From positions 1 through 15,778 of the forward strand of contig JAISQQ010000391.1 of NCBI GenBank assembly GCA_031274075.1: DNA of 15,778 bases. The letters run 5' to 3'. The DNA comes from Accumulibacter sp. (GTDB lineage Bacteria > Pseudomonadota > Gammaproteobacteria > Burkholderiales > Rhodocyclaceae). Below, piece by piece: positions 1 through 6,744 of the stretch. A program made the translations under genes and the position numbers. The notes below the pieces were generated by a model. The model was given only the letters and a program-made list of their open reading frames with translations, was not told where the DNA came from and searched no databases. Numbering within the stretch: position 1 is the first letter of the stretch; each line of letters opens with the position of its first letter.

Positions 1-588
1 TGCTCGATTCGTCCATGCAGACCACGGGGTAATCTGGCGTATATGGACGGTGATATACCTCCAGTACGTCCTCCATCGCGGCTACGAAGCTCGCGTCGCC
101 ATCCTGCGGGATTTTCCAGTACTTGTGCAAGTGAGGTCGAAGTTCGTTTTTTTTAGTGTGTTACACACCGTCATGGCCGATACCGACGGGACAATCTTCA
201 ACTCCACCAACTTTTCGGCCAGTAGCCGTACCGTCCAACGCGTCCGCCCTGGCGGTGCCTCCGAACACGCGATAGACAGCAGCTTGGCCTCGAAGTCGCC
301 ATCAAAAATGACCTTGCGTGGGGGGCTTTCCCGCTCTTTGCGTTGCAGGGATGCCTCAAGCCCCTCTTCGACGAATCGCCGCTTGAGCCGTTCGAGTGTC
401 TTTGGAACCATTCCTAACGCTTGCGCAACATCGGACACCTGCCATTTCGGCCCCCCCTCTCCGGCATCCAGAAGAAGGAGCGCACGAGCATAGAGCACGG
501 TCTTCGCTGCTCGTGTTCCTGTTGTCGATCGCTTTTCAAGATCGTCTCGCTCTAACTGCGTGAGCGTCACCCGGTATCGCGGTGCCAT
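1..588 (-). CDS. IS630-family transposase, two-frame (orfA plus start of orfB), partial
   Basis: This is a DDE transposase that would cut and paste its own element at TA targets. The first frame (588 to 82, 168 codons) has a helix-turn-helix region around residues 45-75 (VSDVAQALGM.., LERLKRRFVEEG), the usual IS630 DNA-binding domain. After LKK at an A8 run (147-154) the zero frame soon hits a stop. Reading one base back gives NELRPHLHKYWKIPQDGD and then PDYPVVCMDESS, the standard IS630 sequence with the first catalytic Asp in CMDE. The domain therefore continues in the -1 frame to position 1 and beyond. Start: ATG at 588 with AGGAGG at 595-600, six bases away. The shift could be programmed -1 frameshifting or an inactivating mutation; the conserved slippery run favours the former. 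Confidence 0.85.
147..154 (-). promoter_or_regulatory. Slippery A8 run for -1 frameshift in the transposase
   Basis: Eight consecutive A residues on the minus strand lie exactly where the IS630 transposase must change frame. Before the run the homologous sequence is in the zero frame, and after it the homologous sequence is in the -1 frame. A-rich runs are the usual slippage sites in IS elements that make a transposase by programmed frameshifting. A sequencing or natural indel is the alternative. Confidence 0.65.
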
Positions 589-594
589 CTCTTT

Positions 595-626
595 CCTCCT
601 GTCCGGTTGTCGTCGGAGGAATTATA
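595..626 (-). promoter_or_regulatory. IS transposase -10 box and ribosome binding site
   Basis: On the minus strand a perfect TATAAT occupies 626-621, and AGGAGG occupies 600-595 just before the transposase ATG at 588. No good -35 hexamer is visible at 16-18 bases upstream, so the promoter may be weak or depend on a fused -35 from neighbouring DNA. Confidence 0.45.
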
Positions 627-660
627 GCAGAGAATACGACTATTTATATTTTACAATGTA

Positions 661-702
661 CTAGAGCATGGCGCGGTATTGGTGCAGTTCAAGCGCGGCC
701 AT
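661..702 (-). pseudogene. Start of the next phage structural gene, cut off by the IS
   Basis: An ATG overlaps the stop of the upstream phage gene as TAATG (704-700), a typical translational-coupling junction. It opens a frame reading MAALELHQYRAML before a TAG at 663-661, where the IS begins. The stop is built from the CTAG target itself. The rest of the gene, presumably another tail or baseplate component given the operon order, is either beyond the IS or lost. The protein cannot be identified from 13 residues. Confidence 0.55.
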
Positions 703-1508
703 TACAGCTCCGACCGCTGGGAGTCGCGCCAATCCTTGCGGTCGATGGCCGTCAGCGAGCACAGCGTCAGCGGCACCAGCAGACTGACGTATTTCCCCTC
801 GCTGGTGACAGGGGAGTTCAACGGCACCCCAATGGATTCGATCACCAGAGGCGAGTAGCACCGCCCCTTGTATTGCATGGCGATCTTCACGGGCGACTGC
901 GACGGCATCAGCGCATCCACCCAATCCCGGCCGCCCTTGACCGCTTCCGCGGCCCTGGAAAGGATGGTGCTGTCCGCGTCCAGATGAACCGGCAGCGCCC
1001 ATTGCATCAACTGCTCGAACGGGGCCTCGACCTCCGTGGCGGCATTGGCCCAGGCCCGGAACAGCGCCGTCACCGTGATCTTCACCGGCGGCATGCCGTT
1101 GAACACCTGGGTAGAGTTCAATTTCGTGATGCCGGTGCGCCCCTCGAACTGGCTCAACGTCCCCGTGCCAGCTTCGTACTTGCCGGAGGTCTGCTTATCG
1201 CTCTTGAGCGGGTTCAGCGCGTCGATGACGGGCTGGAGCGTCCCCGATTGCAACATGGCGAAGATCGCCGGCGCCCGGGTTTCCGGCCCGGCCTGCTCGA
1301 ACGGGCTTTGCCAGTTGAGCACCATCTCCAGGTTGGCGTCGGTCAGCGGAGCCTTGACGATGGGGGAATCCGCGATTCTCTCCCAGTAGGCATCCCGGCC
1401 CTGGCCGACCCTGCGCACCTGATAGAACGATGCGATCAGGTACGGGGAAAGCCCGTCCCACAGCGAGGACAGGGTCGGATTTACGAGGCTTGGAGAGGTG
1501 GTCGACAT
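702..1508 (-). CDS. Probable baseplate / tail-tube cap or initiator protein
   Basis: A 268-residue soluble protein without signal peptide or membrane segment. The C-terminal half has features seen in baseplate-tube proteins of contractile tails: PPVKITVTALFRAW, then EVEAPFEQLMQWALPVHL, then alternating beta strands (SPVKIAMQYKG, YVSLLVPLTLCSLTAIDRKDW). These recall T4 gp48/gp54-type tube cap and initiator proteins, but the match is by general pattern only. It lies downstream of the sheath and EF-hand genes, where baseplate genes are expected. Its ATG at 1508 has no Shine-Dalgarno sequence: the bases before it are the T-tract of a terminator hairpin. The stop overlaps the ATG of the next, IS-broken gene. 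Alternatives are a tail tube or another baseplate wedge component. Confidence 0.5.
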   Translation of the reverse strand: MSTTSPSLVNPTLSSLWDGLSPYLIASFYQVRRVGQGRDAYWERIADSPIVKAPLTDANLEMVLNWQSPFEQAGPETRAPAIFAMLQSGTLQPVIDALNPLKSDKQTSGKYEAGTGTLSQFEGRTGITKLNSTQVFNGMPPVKITVTALFRAWANAATEVEAPFEQLMQWALPVHLDADSTILSRAAEAVKGGRDWVDALMPSQSPVKIAMQYKGRCYSPLVIESIGVPLNSPVTSEGKYVSLLVPLTLCSLTAIDRKDWRDSQRSEL

Positions 1509-1511
1509 GGT

Positions 1512-1548
1512 AAAAAAACGGCGCCGCCGGCGGTAGCACAGCGGCGCC
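1512..1548 (-). terminator. Intrinsic terminator directly before the baseplate gene
   Basis: On the minus strand an 8-bp perfect GC stem (GGCGCCGC at 1548-1541 with GCGGCGCC at 1527-1520) has a 13-base loop and is followed by seven T residues at 1518-1512. It lies only three bases before the ATG at 1508, so it also occupies the place of the ribosome binding site. It would limit expression of the baseplate gene relative to the sheath and capsid genes. Confidence 0.7.
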
Positions 1549-1571
1549 CAAGTCCCACGGCAGTAGTTCGG

Positions 1572-2246
1572 TTACAGGCCAGCCTTGTGGCGCACGCGCA
1601 TCGACTTCATGCGGCGCATCATGGCGCCGGCCGAATGACTCTTCATGCCGGCCTTTTTGATGGCGACTTTCTGCTTGGGCGACAGGTGGGCGTGGCCGGA
1701 GATGCGCTTGTTGATGCGCACCTTCTTGCCGCCGCGCACGGCCATGACCTTGCGGTACGCCGCATCGAGCACCGGCGCGTTGTCGTCGTCCGAGAACACG
1801 AAGTTGTCGATTTCGGCGCCGGCCTCGTCGTCGCCGTCGGGCAGCACCGAAGCCACCAGGTCGCGCACGCGGTCGGCCACGTCGTCGTCCCAATCGTTCA
1901 GTAGCGCGCCCGCGTCTTCCTCGGTGACGCCGGCCTTGACCAGGTAATCCCAGGCCGCGCCCAGCGCCACTTCCAGCACGCCTTGCTCGTCCTCGGTAAC
2001 GTCGCCGTCGTGGTTGGCGTCGGCGATGCCCACGAACAGGGCCAGCAGGCGGCCGGCCATGCTCTCGCCATCGTCCAGGTCGTCGGTTTCCACCCACTGA
2101 TGCAAGGCCGCGACGGTCGACAGCTTGATGTAGCGGAGGGTGTAGTCGTCGGCGCCGGACAGCTTCGGCTCGTCGCCGGTCGAGTCCAGCACCTTGGCGG
2201 GTTCGCGGCGCTTCATCGCTCCGCGCAGCAGTTCGCTCATGCTCAT
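1572..2246 (-). CDS. Phage tail-region protein with a canonical EF-hand
   Basis: A 224-residue protein lying between the sheath and the baseplate gene. Residues 76-87 read DANHDGDVTEDE, with Ca2+ ligands at EF-loop positions 1 (D), 3 (N), 5 (D), 7 (D), 9 (T) and 12 (E) and the invariant Gly at 6. The loop is flanked by predicted helices (ESMAGRLLALFVGI and EDEQGVLEVALGAAW), so a complete EF-hand is likely. The middle is very acidic. The last 50 residues are strongly basic (MRRMKSMRVRHKAGL), an odd charge split. Start at 2246 has GAAGGA seven bases upstream; a second ATG two codons in is possible. Position suggests a tail tube, tail-assembly chaperone or baseplate role, but no family is recognised. 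Confidence 0.6.
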   Translation of the reverse strand: MSMSELLRGAMKRREPAKVLDSTGDEPKLSGADDYTLRYIKLSTVAALHQWVETDDLDDGESMAGRLLALFVGIADANHDGDVTEDEQGVLEVALGAAWDYLVKAGVTEEDAGALLNDWDDDVADRVRDLVASVLPDGDDEAGAEIDNFVFSDDDNAPVLDAAYRKVMAVRGGKKVRINKRISGHAHLSPKQKVAIKKAGMKSHSAGAMMRRMKSMRVRHKAGL

Positions 2247-2270
2247 GTCGATGTCCTTCTCGGTGATGGG

Positions 2271-3935
2271 TTAGCGGGTCAGCGTCTGGGTGACGAAGGT
2301 CTGGCGGTTCGTGCCGTCGTAGCGGAGCCAGTACGACACGTCCATCGCGTCATACGGGCGCTGCTCGTTCGGGCGCACGTCGTAGGCCCAGGCCGCGCCG
2401 TTCATCTGCGGGTCGTTCGACGGCACCAGCCAGCCGGACGCCTGCGCACCCTCGAACAGGGTGGCCAGGAAGTCCCGCATCTTCTTTACGGACACGTCCA
2501 TCGGAAGTTGCAGGAAATCCTTGGCCGCGCGCGTCACCGACTCGTCGATGCTGGTGGACATATCCGCCACGGCGATCAGCTTCTTCAGGCTCGACTCGAC
2601 CAGCGCGCAAGTCAGCGAGTCGCGGAACACGTAGCGGCCGCCGCCGGTGTAGGTCTCGTAGATCACCGGGTTGATCTTCGCGCGCGCCAGCAGGTTGAGT
2701 TCCTGGTTGGTCGGCGAGTAGGTCTGCACGATGCGCGTGCGCTGGAGCGGCCATTCCCGGCCCGCGATGGGGTAGTTCTTCGGCGCGAAGCCCTTGGCGT
2801 TCTTTTGGGCGTTGCGACCGCAGCCGTAGGCGATGTTCAGCGTCTCGGCGCCGAAGTAGCCATGCGGGTTGACGCCGGTCGGGTCGTCGGACTTGAGCGG
2901 CGCCCAGAAGGCGTGCATCAGGTGCGCGGTCTGGCTGGCGCCCATGTTGAGTTGATTGACGAAGGCGACGGCCGCCTCGGGCGTCAGATTGCCGGGGATG
3001 CCGAAGCGGAGCTGGCGGTTCGTGTCGAACGCGAGCTGGGCGAGCTGCGCCAGCAGGGCCGGGGCCTGCGTGCCACCGGACGAGAGGTAGGCGTAGTCGA
3101 ACTGCGTGTATTGCAGCTTTTCGCGCGCGCCCATGTAGTCCTGCGTGGTGTAGGCCGTGCCGCCCTCGACGAAGCACACCAGCGTGCCGGACTTCGCCCA
3201 TTTCTGCTGCCCGTTGTCGTCGTAGCCGTAGGCCACGGAATCGGCGTCGATCACGGCCAAGGCGCCGGTAACGCCCGTGGTGATTTCCACCGCGTCGGTC
3301 TGCGCCAGGGCCACGTCGGGCAGGTAGGCCGAGTTGCCGTAGTCGTCCTTGGCGTCGCTTTTCAGCGAGCCGTAGAACTCGTACAGCAGGTTGCCGTCCT
3401 TGTCGCGCAGGCGCAGGGTCAGCTTGTCGTTGCCGGCCGGCAGGCCGCCCGAGCTCGTTTCCTCGGCGCGGAACTCCAGCACGATGCCGTCGTTGAAGCA
3501 CTCCAGGTGCTTGACGGCGAACAGGTACGGCGTGGCCGGCAGGGTTTCGGACACGGTGAAGGTGAAATCGCCGGTCGGAGCCGGGTTTTCGCCCGTGCTC
3601 ATCTCCTGCGCCACCACGGCGTACTTGATGGACGCGGCCGACGTGCTCAGGCGCTGGACGATGGCCTGGTAGGCGCCCTTGTTCAGCGCCTCCACCACAT
3701 GCACCCACGCCTCGTTGAGGGCGGACAGGCGCACCTGCTCGCCGCTGCCCAGCTTCTTGAACACGTTGCCGCGATCCACGGCGAACGGCTTGTCGATGCG
3801 GCCACGGGTAGCCCGCATCATGATGCCGAACACCTGATCGGAATTGTCGGTGGTCGGGATTTCGGAGTTGTCGCGCAGCGGGTTGAGCTGCACGCCCGAT
3901 TCCGAACCCAGTTGTCGCACGAAAGCGGTACTCAT
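2271..3935 (-). CDS. Contractile tail sheath protein
   Basis: A 554-residue protein forming the outer contractile tube of the tail. The C-terminal third carries the sheath signature: a short loop after ARAKINPVIYETYTGGGRYVFRDSLT (compare T4 gp18-type sequences around a conserved Asn-Pro and Arg-Thr-Leu), followed by a helical domain (SSLKKLIAVADMSTSIDESV, MRDFLATLFEGAQASGWL) that ends in the C-terminal arm strand. The middle has Ig-like and beta-rich inserted regions. Length fits phage sheaths (about 400-700). The start has GGGGAG eight bases before the ATG. It is 15 bases downstream of the 159-residue gene. High-level expression is expected from its place in the operon. Confidence 0.85.
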   Translation of the reverse strand: MSTAFVRQLGSESGVQLNPLRDNSEIPTTDNSDQVFGIMMRATRGRIDKPFAVDRGNVFKKLGSGEQVRLSALNEAWVHVVEALNKGAYQAIVQRLSTSAASIKYAVVAQEMSTGENPAPTGDFTFTVSETLPATPYLFAVKHLECFNDGIVLEFRAEETSSGGLPAGNDKLTLRLRDKDGNLLYEFYGSLKSDAKDDYGNSAYLPDVALAQTDAVEITTGVTGALAVIDADSVAYGYDDNGQQKWAKSGTLVCFVEGGTAYTTQDYMGAREKLQYTQFDYAYLSSGGTQAPALLAQLAQLAFDTNRQLRFGIPGNLTPEAAVAFVNQLNMGASQTAHLMHAFWAPLKSDDPTGVNPHGYFGAETLNIAYGCGRNAQKNAKGFAPKNYPIAGREWPLQRTRIVQTYSPTNQELNLLARAKINPVIYETYTGGGRYVFRDSLTCALVESSLKKLIAVADMSTSIDESVTRAAKDFLQLPMDVSVKKMRDFLATLFEGAQASGWLVPSNDPQMNGAAWAYDVRPNEQRPYDAMDVSYWLRYDGTNRQTFVTQTLTR

Positions 3936-3950
3936 GGCCTCTCCCCTCGA

Positions 3951-4430
3951 TCAAGCGTTCGCGGCGGCGTCGGCATCGAGCAGCGCGGCCAGGTCGACTT
4001 TCTTGGCGTTGGCCGGGAACTCGATGCCCCTGGCCTTCAGCGCGTCCTTGATCTGGTCGTAGCTCAGGCCATCGGACGGCTTCCTGGCGGCGTCGGTGTC
4101 GGCGGCGTCGGTGTCGGCGGGGGCGTCGGCCACTTCCGAGAGGGTCAGCGCCAGCTCGCAGCGGTTCAGTTCGGCGATCTGCTCGACGCTCGACGCCAGG
4201 CGCTGGAACAGGTCGTGATCGGCGATCAACACCGTCTTCTGGCTGTCCTTGCGGTTGGCGACGTGGCGCAGGAACAGGCCCTCGACCTCGGGGAACACCA
4301 CGTCCTGGGGCATGTGATTCTGCACCACCACTTTCAGGGGATACGCGGCATCGGCGAAAACCTCGGCGACGAGGTCGTTGGCGTCCTTCCCGGTCAGGGA
4401 AGGAGCACCCAGTTCAACAGTGCGGGTCAT
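3951..4430 (-). CDS. Phage protein with C-terminal HeH/SAP-like domain
   Basis: A 159-residue protein between the capsid and sheath genes. The N-terminal 100 residues form a mixed alpha/beta domain of unknown family. An acidic Ala/Asp/Thr linker containing a short direct repeat (DTDAADTDAA) leads to residues about 121-152, reading LSYDQIKDALKARGIEFPANAKKVDLAALLD. That pattern (two helices, GI.xP.NAKK.DL) matches the HeH/SAP-like fold found at the ends of many phage head-tail proteins. The start ATG at 4430 lies 13 bases after the capsid stop. A small head-completion or decoration role is plausible, but this is inference from position only. Confidence 0.55.
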   Translation of the reverse strand: MTRTVELGAPSLTGKDANDLVAEVFADAAYPLKVVVQNHMPQDVVFPEVEGLFLRHVANRKDSQKTVLIADHDLFQRLASSVEQIAELNRCELALTLSEVADAPADTDAADTDAARKPSDGLSYDQIKDALKARGIEFPANAKKVDLAALLDADAAANA

Positions 4431-4445
4431 GGCTCCATCCGTCCT

Positions 4446-6116
4446 TTACATGTTGGTGACGTTGATGAGGGCGAAGCCGCGCGCCGAGGGGTCGTGCGGA
4501 TTCACGGCAGTGAAGTTGCGGGCGTAGAAGCCGGCGCCCTGGCGCAGGTCGGCATTGACGGCCAGCGGGATCACGGTGGGCGGCACGGCGTCGCCGAGCA
4601 CCACCGGGTTGCGCGTCACGTCGGTGGCGCGGCCCACGGCCAGAATCTGGGCGCTGGTCAGCGTCTCGACCAGGCCCTTCGGCGTGTAGTACACATCGTA
4701 CTGGCCGAACAGGCGGCCCAGGCGGTAGATGCCGGGGCGCGGGGCGATGCCCGAGGGCTGGAACAGCGTGCCGGGCAGGCCCAGGAACTGCGCGGCCACG
4801 CGCTTGGTGACGTACAGGTGGGTGACACCGTGGTTCATGGTGTCCTCGGCCATCTTCTGCGAGACGACACTCAGCGGGTAGGCCAGATCGGGCCACACGC
4901 CGAAACGGCCGCTATCCACATGCACCTGCGCCGCGCCGAAGTCGAAGGTCGCGGTGTTCAGCGCGGCCAGGCGGCGGCCCTTGCGCAGCACGTCGTAGTG
5001 GCGCTCGTTGGAAAACTGCGCCTGGATGGCAATCACGCTCTCGCTGTACGGGTCGAGGCCCAGTTCGTTCGCCATCTGCGTGCGGCTGTCGATGGTCTGG
5101 TGCGTGGTGACGCGCCAGGGCTTGGCGTACAGCGAGAAGGTATTGACGGCCGAGATGATCGTGGGGGTCAACTCGGGCGCGCGCTCGAAGTCGATGAAGC
5201 CTTCGACCACCACGGGAACCGTTTCCGGCAGCGCCGGGGTCGTGGTCAGCGCGTAGACGCCGGTGTCGGTGTTGATCGTGCCGCCGATGGCGTAGCTGGT
5301 GTCGCCGACGATGATGGTGCCGGACACGGCCGAATTGCCGCTGCCGGACGAATCGACCTCGCGGGCAGCCACGCGGCCATCCACATAGACGATGGTGCGG
5401 CCGCGCAGCAGCTTCAGGTCGCCGGCGGCGGGGTCGCAGCTGTCCTCGGTGGATTGCTTCTTGGTGATCTTGCCGGTGACGGCGCCGGTGTCGGCGGCCG
5501 GGGTCGAGGTATGCACGCGGCTGGAAGTGATGTAGGCGTTGCCCGAGGCCACGCCGTCCAGCAGCGCGCCCTGCGCGTAGGCGCCGAACTCGTTGCCGGT
5601 GTGGTGCGTCATGATCGCCAGGCGGGCCTCGTTGGAGCTGATGTCGGCGGGGAGGTAGTGCGCGAACGGGATCGCCTCGCCCAGGGTAGCCAGGATCGCC
5701 ACCACGGCGCGGTTCGGTTGCAGAGAGAGCTGATCGTGGTGCGCCGAAGTCGCCGAGTCCAGGCTGAACTTGCGGCGCGCGGCTTCGGTCGTGGCGTAGG
5801 CGGAGTGCAGCGCCAGCTCGATCACGTCGGCCGGCGCCGGGGCGCCGTGCTGGGCTTCGTAAACGGAAACACCGTCCAGAACGGCGCGGGTGACAAGGGC
5901 GGTTGCATCGTCGCCCTTCACCTCGTCCAGAACGGTCTGGAGGGTTTCGGGCACCTTGACGCCCGTGTTCTGGCGGGTGGCCGTCGCCATGAAATCGGCG
6001 GCGGCGGCGGAATCGAAGGTGCCCCCCTTGGTGGCGTTGTCTTTCAGGGAATCGACGAATTGGGCTACTTCGGCAGTCTCGCGCTTGAAGTAATTCTGAT
6101 GGATGCGCTTGGTCAT
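4446..6116 (-). CDS. Major capsid protein (HK97-fold, T4 gp23-like architecture)
   Basis: A 556-residue protein forming the head shell. The N-terminal 120 residues are helical (delta-like, probably interacting with scaffold). Residues about 130-200 and 310-556 form the P and A domain core, with typical stretches VTTHQTIDSRTQMANELGLD, YDVLRKGRRLAALNT and near the end RLGRLFGQYDVYYTPKG. Residues about 215-310 are beta-rich (SGTIIVGDTSYAIGG, NTDTGVYALTTTP) and look like an inserted Ig-like domain, as in gp23-type capsids. Start: ATG at 6116 with AAAGGA eight bases upstream. The upstream neighbour series contains a prohead protease, as expected. Whether the N-terminus is cleaved cannot be told. 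Identification rests on pattern and synteny. Confidence 0.78.
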   Translation of the reverse strand: MTKRIHQNYFKRETAEVAQFVDSLKDNATKGGTFDSAAAADFMATATRQNTGVKVPETLQTVLDEVKGDDATALVTRAVLDGVSVYEAQHGAPAPADVIELALHSAYATTEAARRKFSLDSATSAHHDQLSLQPNRAVVAILATLGEAIPFAHYLPADISSNEARLAIMTHHTGNEFGAYAQGALLDGVASGNAYITSSRVHTSTPAADTGAVTGKITKKQSTEDSCDPAAGDLKLLRGRTIVYVDGRVAAREVDSSGSGNSAVSGTIIVGDTSYAIGGTINTDTGVYALTTTPALPETVPVVVEGFIDFERAPELTPTIISAVNTFSLYAKPWRVTTHQTIDSRTQMANELGLDPYSESVIAIQAQFSNERHYDVLRKGRRLAALNTATFDFGAAQVHVDSGRFGVWPDLAYPLSVVSQKMAEDTMNHGVTHLYVTKRVAAQFLGLPGTLFQPSGIAPRPGIYRLGRLFGQYDVYYTPKGLVETLTSAQILAVGRATDVTRNPVVLGDAVPPTVIPLAVNADLRQGAGFYARNFTAVNPHDPSARGFALINVTNM

Positions 6117-6157
6117 GGTTTCGTGTCCTTTCGGAGAAGTTCAAACACTGGAACGCC

Positions 6158-6236
6158 GGCGGGTAGCCGACTGCCCGCTATTCTCAAAGGGGCGAAACCG
6201 CGCCTGGAGGCGGTTTTTCCGGGTTTGCTACCCGCC
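6158..6236. other. Large inverted repeat with nested hairpin before the capsid gene
   Basis: A perfect 10-bp inverted repeat, GGCGGGTAGC at 6158-6167 and GCTACCCGCC at 6227-6236, encloses a second hairpin (AAACCGC 6195-6201 with GCGGTTT 6210-6216). The right arm overlaps the last codons and stop of the 6228-6731 gene. On the plus strand the inner hairpin ends in five T residues, so it could stop antisense transcription. For the minus-strand operon it may protect or process the 5' end of the abundant capsid mRNA. Confidence 0.55.
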
Positions 6237-6731
6237 TGCCGGAACGTGCAGGTCGTCGCGGCGATTGGTGATGTACCGCGTGGTGAACGGGGGAATGTTG
6301 GACGTAGTTTCCGTGCCCACAATCTCGAAGGCCAGCCGGGGAGCATCCTGCCCGGTGCCCAGCAGCAGGTACATCACGTCGTGGTGGCGCACGTCGAACC
6401 AGTCCGGGTGCCCGGACGGTTCTTCCGGCTCGATCAGGAACCGGAACTCTTCCCCAGAGCCGATGTTGGCGTCGCCGCGCTTGACCATCGGCGCGGGCGC
6501 GAAGCCCTCGGCCGGCATGGCGAAGCCGTTGCCCAGGAAGACGTACTCGAACTGCTCTTCGTCCATCGAATCCAGCACGCCCAGGCCGCCCATCGTCGGC
6601 GCGCCGGCAGCGAAATCCGGTGCCGTGCGGGTGATGGTCTTGCGGAACACCTGGCAGGAGTAGGTGTTCGGGTGGTTCATGACCACGTTGCGAGTCATGC
6701 GGTTGATTGCCTCGGGCACGTTGTTGAGCAT
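6228..6731 (-). CDS. Phage structural-operon protein, unknown family
   Basis: A 167-residue protein immediately upstream of the capsid gene. It is beta-rich and soluble, with MDEEQFEYVFLGNGFAMP, FRFLIEPEEPSGHPDWFDVRHHDVMYLLLG and LAFEIVGTETTSN. The organisation (short N-terminal helix, then a compact beta domain) would suit a head-decoration, head-completion or neck protein, but no family is recognised. The start ATG at 6731 has GGGGAGG eight bases upstream. Its stop lies inside the right arm of the inverted repeat that precedes the capsid gene. Confidence 0.5.
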   Translation of the reverse strand: MLNNVPEAINRMTRNVVMNHPNTYSCQVFRKTITRTAPDFAAGAPTMGGLGVLDSMDEEQFEYVFLGNGFAMPAEGFAPAPMVKRGDANIGSGEEFRFLIEPEEPSGHPDWFDVRHHDVMYLLLGTGQDAPRLAFEIVGTETTSNIPPFTTRYITNRRDDLHVPAGG

Positions 6732-6744
6732 CGCCTACCCTCCC

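Larger units (their letters stand above)
1..663 (-). mobile_element. IS630-family insertion sequence, 5' portion (runs off the left edge)
   Basis: The segment holds the promoter-proximal part of an IS630-type element: an N-terminal HTH transposase frame, a slippery A8 run, and the start of the DDE domain in the -1 frame. IS630-family elements insert at TA, some specifically in CTAG. A CTAG lies at 661-664, exactly where the phage reading frame ends, so the element's outer end probably lies within 658-664. The AT-rich 630-660 stretch contrasts with the GC-rich phage DNA and fits an IS end. The other end is outside the window, so neither the terminal inverted repeats nor the TA duplication can be confirmed. 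Confidence 0.8.

Noticed and set aside
582..1904. A 440-codon plus-strand frame crossing the IS boundary
   Set aside because: It runs across the IS end and antisense to two phage genes, with Arg/His-rich composition and no domain.
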